In this document: positions 59,600-64,000 of the stretch, in pieces
How the letters are laid out: each line of letters starts with the position of its first letter
How positions within the stretch are numbered: the stretch's first letter is position 1
Assembly: GCA_905221615.1 (NCBI GenBank)
Contig: CAJNDT010000946.1
Span: 646,865-710,864, forward strand
Direction of reading: 5' to 3'
Length of the DNA stretch: 64,000 nt
DNA from: Symbiodinium sp. CCMP2592
Lineage: Eukaryota > Sar > Dinophyceae > Suessiales > Symbiodiniaceae
Position numbers and translations under genes: made by a program
Notes under the pieces: generated by a model
The model's input: only the letters and a program-made list of their open reading frames with translations
Told to the model about the DNA's origin: nothing
Database searches by the model: none

Positions 59600-60680
59600 G
59601 TATACATATATATATATATATAACCACATCGACACACACGATCCCTGTTTGCGGTTCATTTTCGTCGAGTGCGGTGGGACCGCCCCCGACATTAAAAGAA
59701 GATTTAAAGAGACCACTAAAACGAGGCCAGATCAAAGGAGTTTGAAGAGGCTGGTATGTGGTGGGTAAAAGGAGGGACCCTTAATAAGGACCCCTAGGTA
59801 CATACCCTTAATATAGCGATTATATACCAATTATAGATCTCATTATAGGGTAGGGGTCCCCATTAAGGGTGGCTATTCAAATACTAGGAGTTCAGACAGC
59901 CTGCTATTAAGATAGATTTAAAGAAGCTGGGAATACTAGGAATTCAAGTGGACAGTGCAAGCAGAAGTGGTGTAGCCTAGGTGCTGTAGAACAGCAGCAT
60001 CTAAGCAAGCAATGTTAGTGAAAGCACGTAGACCAGCAGCGTGTGAGCAAGCAATGTAAGTGGAAGCATGTACGCCAAATAGTCACCAACGATTTGTTCC
60101 AAAGAGCCCTTCGCAGAGTTTTCGGGAATAGCATGGACATCGCACTGGAGAAAAACCGTCGCCCTCGGAGTTCGTGTCCTCCCGAACACTGAGGCAGTAC
60201 AGCTAGAAATTTGGATGCTGACTGACTGTAGGATCCGCACGGGACCACATAAACATTAGGATCCTATATGCTAGGGATACAAGAGACTCCCAGGCTCTAT
60301 GGGGGACTTCAGAAACTTTTGAACTCCTTTCATGCTTTGCACAGAGCCTCGATTGTTTTGGGGGTTCTGCGATCATGATGTCTATGTGGTCTTCAGGGCC
60401 CTTCCTAATGCCTCTAACCCCGATTAGCCTATACCCCAAACCCCTAACAAACTCTTAATGCCTCAAGCCTAAGACCCTATATACTCGAAATCTTCAAACT
60501 CCTTAACCCTAAGGCCCTCGCTATAAAACCGCTCCACTCCACAACACCCCACACCCTAAGATCCTAAATCCTAACCGTCCTAACCCCTACCCTATGACCC
60601 TAAACCCTACATTTCCCCCTCCGCACAGGCTTAACCGAACGATCAAGTTTGCCACGGGCTGTTGCGAGGAGCAGATCTCA
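49849..60680 (+). CDS. CbbX/SpoVK-type AAA+ ATPase gene, at least 13 exons (5' end and 3' end not found)
   Basis: AAA+ proteins of this family use ATP to remodel other proteins; CbbX reactivates Rubisco, and dinoflagellates have many relatives of unknown target. Thirteen exons give about 249 codons in frame. In order they supply a helical linker ending [25 protein letters not shown], Walker A ([15 protein letters not shown]), [14 protein letters not shown], Walker B ([12 protein letters not shown]), [18 protein letters not shown], sensor-like [27 protein letters not shown] with the Arg of the finger region, [12 protein letters not shown], and lid residues GFTASDDAK. Motif order and spacing fit one AAA domain plus lid. 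Donors are nine GC, three GT and one GA; all acceptors are AG, twelve followed by G in most cases. Introns hold MITEs, microsatellites and CCCTAAA tracts. Exons before the linker and after the lid are missing from my model. Confidence 0.85.
49993..50101. repeat. MITE family IX copy
   Basis: The arms CCCAGACCTCCCAAAATCCC and GGGTTTTGGAGGCTCTGGG, in AAA+ intron 1. Confidence 0.85.
50181..50275. repeat. palindromic MITE
   Basis: GAACTCCAGAAAGTTGGAAT faces ATTCCAACTTTCTGGCTTC. Confidence 0.75.
50357..50466. repeat. MITE family IX relative
   Basis: The arms CCCAGAGACTCCAATACCCC and GATATTGGAGTCTCTGGG. Confidence 0.8.
50545..50654. repeat. MITE family VII copy
   Basis: The arms ATACGGGTGGCTGTCAAAAT and TTTTGACAACCACCCATAT. 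Confidence 0.85.
50660..51155. repeat. CTAT/CTGT/CTAC tetranucleotide satellite
   Basis: About 500 bp of plus-strand CTAT, CTAC, CTGT and GGCT repeats, the largest simple-sequence block in the window. Open frames across it are artefacts. Confidence 0.9.
51328..51435. repeat. MITE family VII copy
   Basis: The arms ATTTGGGTGGTTGACACAAT and TTTTGACAACTACCCATTT. Confidence 0.8.
51522..51621. repeat. MITE family V copy (100 bp)
   Basis: Forward copy in AAA+ intron 1. Confidence 0.9.
52116..52165 (+). CDS. AAA+ gene exon: helix before Walker A
   Basis: [16 protein letters not shown] continues LVGLTK in phase 0. Acceptor CGACAG, donor probably GTGCCA. Confidence 0.8.
52410..52820. repeat. degenerate CCCTAAA cluster in AAA+ intron 2
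   Basis: Dozens of CCCTAAA, CCCCTAAA and CCCTAATCC units, all C-rich on the plus strand. Confidence 0.85.
52830..52868 (+). CDS. AAA+ gene exon
   Basis: [13 protein letters not shown]. The acceptor is 52828-52829 or two bases earlier. The donor is GC (AA before GCTAAA), shared in style with the donors at 57274 and 59407. Confidence 0.65.
52875..53196. repeat. MITE family XI copy that constitutes an intron, with a nested MITE
   Basis: The arms CCCAGACCCCCGGGAGGATC and ATCCTCCCGGGGTCTGGG begin six bases after the donor (52869) and end three bases before the exon at 53200. A family X element (52948-53078) is nested inside. A free copy lies at 54506-54629. Confidence 0.85.
53200..53273 (+). CDS. 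AAA+ gene exon: start of Walker A
   Basis: [20 protein letters not shown] then LGNP. A GC donor (CCAG before GCACTC) splits the P-loop glycine codon. The preceding intron is a MITE. Confidence 0.85.
53829..53896 (+). CDS. AAA+ gene exon: rest of Walker A
   Basis: (G)[19 protein letters not shown] then IQK. Joined to the previous exon it restores GNPGTGKT exactly. Donor GT (AAG before GTGGGC). Confidence 0.9.
54506..54629. repeat. MITE family XI copy
   Basis: The arms CCCAGACCACCGGGAGGATC and GATCCTCCCGGGGGTATGGG, in AAA+ intron 5. Confidence 0.85.
54675..54752 (+). CDS. AAA+ gene exon
   Basis: [20 protein letters not shown] then GQTAPK. Family-specific segment between Walker A and B. Donor GC (AAG before GCCAAA). 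Confidence 0.9.
55104..55205. repeat. dispersed repeat (TTGGAGAGCTTTAAACTT family)
   Basis: ATTGGAGAGCTTTAAACTTT through GGGGCCTGGTTATTGGAGAA. Relatives at 44787-44870 and 55690-55785. Confidence 0.75.
55293..55392. repeat. MITE family V copy (100 bp)
   Basis: Forward copy in AAA+ intron 6. Confidence 0.9.
55450..55518 (+). CDS. AAA+ gene exon: Walker B
   Basis: [20 protein letters not shown] then LKK. The DE pair is the Walker B acid pair. The donor is GA (AAG before GACTTT), the rare dinoflagellate type. Confidence 0.9.
56268..56339 (+). CDS. AAA+ gene exon
   Basis: [20 protein letters not shown] then KRDK. Acceptor CTTGCAG, donor GC (AAG before GCCAAA). Confidence 0.9.
56660..56750. repeat. 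perfect (CCCTAAA)13 interstitial telomere repeat
   Basis: Thirteen exact heptamers without interruption, inside AAA+ intron 8. All other telomere-type clusters in the window are degenerate. Confidence 0.95.
56806..56824 (+). CDS. AAA+ gene 19-nt microexon
   Basis: GTC ATC GCC ATT TTC GCA G encodes VIAIFA and the first base of the next Gly, the strand before sensor 1. Acceptor GGGCAG, donor GC (GCAG before GCTCGG). Confidence 0.8.
57207..57273 (+). CDS. AAA+ gene exon: Arg-finger region
   Basis: (G)[18 protein letters not shown] then VPF. NPGFKSR matches the NPGLRSR-type motif of the family. The GC donor (TTCAA before GCTCCT) splits a Lys codon. Confidence 0.9.
57439..57537. repeat. MITE family VI copy
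   Basis: The arms CCCATAGGCCCCATAGTATT and ACTGCTATGGGGCCTATAGG, in AAA+ intron 10. A half copy follows at about 57796-57850. Confidence 0.8.
57962..58028 (+). CDS. AAA+ gene exon
   Basis: [20 protein letters not shown] then DK. Matches the F.DY...EL..I segment after the Arg finger. Donor GC (AAG before GCGCGC). Confidence 0.85.
58511..58610. repeat. MITE family VIII copy
   Basis: The arms TGTTGATGATATAAATCCTG and GGATTTATATCATCAACCG. Confidence 0.85.
58613..59000 (+). CDS. coding-like islands within AAA+ intron 11
   Basis: A His/Asp/Gly-rich frame ([20 protein letters not shown]..., to [19 protein letters not shown]) runs 58613-58827. A Thr/Pro/Ser-rich one follows (58829-59000, [20 protein letters not shown]). 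Both lie between two AAA+ exons, so they are alternative exons, another gene, or noise. A minus-strand frame also covers the first. Confidence 0.25.
59006..59122. repeat. MITE family VII copy
   Basis: The arms TATATGGGTGGTTGTCAATA and TTTTCACAACCGCCGATATA. Confidence 0.8.
59148..59247. repeat. MITE family V copy (100 bp)
   Basis: Forward copy in AAA+ intron 11. Confidence 0.9.
59363..59406 (+). CDS. AAA+ gene exon: lid
   Basis: [14 protein letters not shown](K). GF.AS.DA aligns with the lid helix start (KGY.LS..A). Acceptor GCTCAG, donor GC (AA before GCTCTG). Confidence 0.65.
59462..59625. repeat. TA microsatellites
   Basis: Several (TA)n runs separated by short AT-rich spacers. Confidence 0.95.
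60019..60189 (+). CDS. coding-like island with an internal direct repeat
   Basis: The frame reads [20 protein letters not shown] then [17 protein letters not shown] and stops. Its upstream part contains a diverged duplication of AGCAAGCAATGT(A/T)AGTG. It lies in AAA+ intron 12. Confidence 0.3.
60629..60680 (+). CDS. AAA+ gene exon: lid continuation
   Basis: [17 protein letters not shown], with the first base completing the Lys codon of the previous exon. Acceptor CGCACAG. The donor (GC at 60681) is uncertain. Confidence 0.55.
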
Positions 60681-60760
60681 GCTTCCCAGGGCTTTGAGTG
60701 TAGGGTATACTTAAGGTGTAGTGCAGGGTTTGGGGTCTAGGGGTCCATGTACATGTGTAT

Positions 60761-60859
60761 CTTGATGATACAAATCCTGCATTACCTTAAGGACCCTAAA
60801 CTATGGGAATTATGCTATTTTCCTTGAAATGGGTAATGCAGGATTATTATCATCAGCCG
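60761..60859. repeat. MITE family VIII copy
   Basis: The arms CTTGATGATACAAATCCTGC and GCAGGATTATTATCATCAGC. Confidence 0.8.
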
Positions 60860-61151
60860 TACCATGATCTGACCCCTTGAGGCGACCATTCAAGAAATGT
60901 GTAACTAACTGTTTAGGGTTTAGGGCTTAGGTTTTAGGGCTTTAGGGTTTAGGGCTCAGGATTTCGTGTTTAGGATGTCTACTCCTATTACCATTAGATT
61001 ACACCCGTGGGGGATGTGCCGTCTTCTCGTGGGACTCTGCACCGGGCAAGGCCCCCCGACATACACCCGATTACTATTGGAGTTCAGGGTTTTAGGGCTT
61101 GAAGCTCGAACTTGACTCGAGATATCCGATGTAGAACTTCAGATCAGCATC

Positions 61152-61268
61152 ATGGCTATCACTACTATTGCGAGCACTACGAATGAAACTCCAATTGTAG
61201 CAGTAGTCGTTCTCGTCGTTGTCATTGTTGTGGCCGTTGTTGGTGTAGCAGTACTTTTGGCATCATGA
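61152..61268 (+). CDS. possible 38-residue single-pass membrane peptide or exon
   Basis: ATG to TGA: MAITTIASTTNETPIVAVVV then LVVVIVVAVVGVAVLLAS. The C-terminal two-thirds is one long hydrophobic helix. The underlying GTTGTTGTC-rich DNA is partly simple sequence, so it may be chance. Confidence 0.3.
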   Translation: MAITTIASTTNETPIVAVVVLVVVIVVAVVGVAVLLAS

Positions 61269-61460
61269 CGATTCGTAGGGGTAGCAGAAGAATCTGGTTA
61301 GGGTTTGCGATGTGTCCGGTTCCAAAGCTTTCCTAACGCCCGAGCCCGAACACCAAAACATGTGGCTACCTAAAGCCGTATATGGAACAGAGACTGTGCG
61401 AATAGACGAAAAGACACATCATCGATTATCTGGGTTCTACAGACACACAGTGACAACATA

Positions 61461-61554
61461 CTGTTGATGGACAAAATCCTGCATGACCTTAAGGACTCTA
61501 AACTATGGGAATTATGGTATATATTGGGTCATGCAGGATTTTGTCCATCGGCAG
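61461..61554. repeat. MITE family VIIIb copy
   Basis: The arms CTGTTGATGGACAAAATCCT and AGGATTTTGTCCATCGGCAG, nearly perfect. Confidence 0.9.
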
Positions 61555-61609
61555 TATAGCCAGCACAGCAGCTTTAACCCGATTGTGGTTTTCCGCTTTT
61601 CCGTGCAGG

Positions 61610-61670
61610 AGCGACACCAGGGGATCGAAGACACCGGCCCTCAAGAAAGCGTTCCCGAAGGATCCTAAGT
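61610..61670 (+). CDS. coding-like island (possible exon)
   Basis: After a TCCGTGCAG acceptor one frame reads ERHQGIEDTGPQESVPEGS and stops. A second (SDTRGSKTPALKKAFPKDPK) is also open. Confidence 0.3.
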
Positions 61671-61702
61671 ACCCATATAGGGGATACCTAGCCAGACCAT
61701 AA

Positions 61703-61812
61703 CCCCAAGGGTCCGAGTACCCAATAATCATATACTCTCCAAAATCCTAACCTACACAACTACTATCCTACAACCGAGTACCTAATTATTGGGTCCTTTG
61801 GACCCTCGGGGT
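61703..61812. repeat. MITE family XV copy (reversed)
   Basis: Reverse complement of the 4807 and 10067 elements. Confidence 0.75.
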
Positions 61813-61879
61813 AATAACAATTCCGACTAAAGACAGCGCTACTACTATCTAGCTGCTTGGGAGCCTTGCGGGGTGAAAC

Positions 61880-62120
61880 CTGCAACCCTTCAGCGTCTAA
61901 ACCCAAAACCCCTAAACCCTATAAGCCCTAATCCCTTAAACCCCAAGCCCCTAAACCCTTAAGCCCTAAAGCCATAAACCCTTAACCCTAACCCCCTAAA
62001 GCCCTAAACCCATAAACCCTTAACCCTAGCCCACTGAACCCTAAACTCTCAACCCCTAAACCCCCAACTTAACCGTAGAACCCTAAAGCCCTAGAGCCCT
62101 AAAGCCCCTAAAGCCCTAAA
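61880..62120. repeat. degenerate CCCTAAA cluster
   Basis: CCCTAAAGC, CCCTTAACC and related units. Confidence 0.8.
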
Positions 62121-62124
62121 GCCC

Positions 62125-62218
62125 TACCTTAACCCTGAAGAACCTACCTTTTTAAGGACTTATATAAGGAAATCATAATAGGGAACCCTAAAAAGGTAGG
62201 TTCTTCAGGGTTAAGGTC
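62125..62218. repeat. MITE family IV copy
   Basis: The arms ACCTTAACCCTGAAGAACCT and AGGTTCTTCAGGGTTAAGGT, perfect over 20 bp. Confidence 0.9.
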
Positions 62219-62239
62219 CACCCTAAACCCCCAAAGATC

Positions 62240-62316
62240 ATGGCTGAGGCTGGCGCCGATGATCACCAAGGGGACGATGAGTCACAGCAGAGCTGCAAGT
62301 CGACCCTGGGGCTCAA
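62240..62316 (+). CDS. candidate first exon
   Basis: The frame starts MAEAGADDHQGDDESQQSCK then STLGLK and reaches a GC donor (CTCAA before GCTTTG), the AA-GCT style also seen in the AAA+ gene. It begins 22 bases after a MITE. It could be a gene start or an internal exon. Confidence 0.4.
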
Positions 62317-62319
62317 GCT

Positions 62320-62500
62320 TTGCTTTAAAGGATTAGGCTTTAGGGTTTAGGATTTAGGCTTTAGGATTTAGGATTTAGGGTTCAGGATTTAGGGTTTAGG
62401 ATTTAGGCTTTAGGGTTTAGGATTTAGGGTTGAGGATTTAGGCTTTAGGATTTAGGATTTAGGGTTGAGGATTTAGGCTTTAGGGTTTAGGATTTCGGCT
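62320..62500. repeat. TTTAGG(G/A) variant array
   Basis: Alternating GGATTTAGG, GGCTTTAGG and GGGTTTAGG units in G-rich orientation. Confidence 0.85.
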
Positions 62501-62502
62501 TT

Positions 62503-62592
62503 ACCTTAACCCTGAGTAACCTGCTTTTTTAGGGTTCCTTCTTATTCCTTATATAAGTCCCTAAAAAGGCAGGTTTTTCGGGGTAAAGGTAG
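62503..62592. repeat. MITE family IV copy
   Basis: The arms CTTTACCTTAACCCTGAGTA and TTTTTCGGGGTAAAGGTAGG. Confidence 0.8.
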
Positions 62593-62623
62593 GGTTTAGG
62601 ATTTAGGGTTCAGGGTTAAGGTT

Positions 62624-62730
62624 TAGGGTCTGTGGCGTCGAGTAACCCGACGAAATTCCAATTGGTGTCGAACAGGGAGGTCACAAGTTGGGTTTTACAA
62701 GGCTCAGAATTGTGTTGCATGACGGGGTGA
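62624..62730 (+). CDS. coding-like island (possible last exon)
   Basis: The frame reads SVASSNPTKFQLVSNREVTS then WVLQGSELCCMTG and stops. Repeat-free. Confidence 0.3.
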
Positions 62731-62842
62731 GGGTTAGGATCCCCGACCCCCGAACTCTCAGCCGGTTTGCTGTGTAGCCCTAAGGACGTAAGAGTAATTA
62801 CTCAATCATTATATACCTCTCCCACAAAGTAGCTATTCTATA

Positions 62843-62939
62843 TGAGTGTTTCCGAAAATTAGGGCTACCTTATGTTCGGGTCCTTATAATAAGGATCCTA
62901 CCATATTATGGGTATCAGATCAGGTTTCGGAAGCTCCCA
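62843..62939. repeat. MITE family XVI copy (diverged)
   Basis: TGAGTGTTTCCGAAAATTAG opens and CAGGTTTCGGAAGCTCCCA closes. Confidence 0.75.
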
Positions 62940-62997
62940 TATGCGAAAGGATTCATTTCTTATGTACTGCGGGCAGTGCGGGTTGAGCTCTCAGGGA

Positions 62998-63106
62998 CCC
63001 ATGGGCTCCATGTACCCACATAGTATATACTTAGGCCTTAAAGTACCTATATAGGGACCCCTTTAAGGCCTAAGTATCTACTATAAACCTACATGGAGCC
63101 TTTGGG
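62998..63106. repeat. MITE family I copy (109 bp)
   Basis: CCCATGGGCTCCATGTACCC and CCTACATGGAGCCTTTGGG, same interior as 47189-47297. Confidence 0.85.
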
Positions 63107-63109
63107 GGA

Positions 63110-64000
63110 TTGAAGCCCGGCATATGGCGAACAACCGAGGACCCGGGACGGAGGAAACGGACGCACTGTCCGCAACATTCTGGACACTCGGCTGCGGGAT
63201 AAGGGTTTAGGGTTTCACTCCAAAGGTTTCAGGAGTTGGGCAGGGTTTAGGGTCCAAGGCTTACCTGTATTCCTAAACTCTGCAAAACAGTGGGTTGTGA
63301 CCCCTTAATTAGAGGGTATAGCCCTTACAACTACAGCTTTTTGGATCTCTGGGTAGGGCATCGACTCACCTAAAGCCTCGATTTTGATGATGCCTTTGTC
63401 GTTGTCGTAGTTGTTGTCGCTGCTGCTGTTGCTGACAACGTTGGTGATAGGTTTAGCCGTGCCCTTAGCTAAGAAGTGATGTATACGTGTTTGCACAAAC
63501 GTGTGCTAGTGCTGCACACATGCTTGAACGATGCTAATGAGAACTATCATGGCAGTTAGGTGTTGCTTTCCTTCAAACGGTTTGTAGGAAGACGCCCAAA
63601 CCGCTCCAGGCCCAAACCCCATGAACAGCCTTCAACAACCCGTCAACAGACTATACGACACCATCCCCGCCCAACCCCCCCTAAACCCCTAAACTCTAAA
63701 CCCTAAGCCCTGAACCCTAAGCCCTAAACCCTAAACTCTAAACCCTAAGCCCTGAACCCTAATCTCTAAACCCTAAACCCTAGCCCCTGAACCCTAAACC
63801 CCCTGAGTTGTCATGGTTTATCAGCATGCCTTTTTGACGGCAAGCTTGCGCAGACAAACATGTCTTTGGGTTCCAGGACTTTTGTTTGTTTTAAGTTGTG
63901 GAGATACAACAAGACTGGTCTTGTTCAACGTATTCCATGAGACAGCTCATTTTTCCTATGCTTCCCCGCTCGATTCGGTGGTAAATTGGTTCAAGTCCTT
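63110..64000. other. window end without a supported gene
   Basis: Frames on both strands are open at 63305-63496 over a GTTGTCGTTG-type simple repeat, and I could not choose a strand. A CCCTAAA-variant cluster fills about 63670-63805. Confidence 0.4.

Noticed and set aside
1..64000. tRNA, rRNA or other structural RNA genes
   Set aside because: I looked for conserved tRNA arm motifs and rRNA blocks by eye and saw none; a covariance-model search would be decisive.

Overview
This window looks like nuclear DNA of a dinoflagellate, most likely Symbiodiniaceae or a relative. Four observations point there. Telomere-type CCCTAAA/TTTAGGG motifs are scattered on both strands. Palindromic MITE-like elements of about 90-115 bp occur every few hundred bases. 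The one long reading frame is a dinoflagellate-style Ty1/copia polyprotein. The recognisable host gene is cut into 19-78 nt exons whose introns begin mostly with GC (also GT and GA) and end in AG followed by G. I saw no bacterial or organellar gene, tRNA, rRNA or CRISPR array.

Layout. 1-8000 is repeat-rich, with one possible short basic protein at 2270-2836. 8.4-14.6 kb holds a candidate plus-strand gene of small phase-0 exons. 14.6-19.4 kb is mostly repeats, microsatellite and weak coding islands. 19.4-21.2 kb and 32.7-34.3 kb hold coding islands that may form one gene. Between them lies a complete, very young copia element (21607-32627, minus strand) with identical 342-bp LTRs, a 5-bp target duplication and an intact 3451-residue polyprotein; it landed inside an older MITE. 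36.2-37.6 kb and 39.0-41.3 kb each hold a candidate complete small gene with phase-consistent exons. 46.9-48.9 kb holds the 3' part of another. 49.8-60.7 kb holds a CbbX/SpoVK-type AAA+ ATPase spread over at least 13 exons. The rest to 64 kb is islands and repeats.

The main result is how genes and repeats fit together. Several introns consist of one MITE, or of a MITE lying within a few bases of a splice site, as expected of introners (intron-generating transposons). MITEs are nested in MITEs, and the copia element is nested in one. All host exon models were read by eye from reading frame, phase and splice signals. Only the AAA+ gene is supported by family motifs; the other gene models are inferences.
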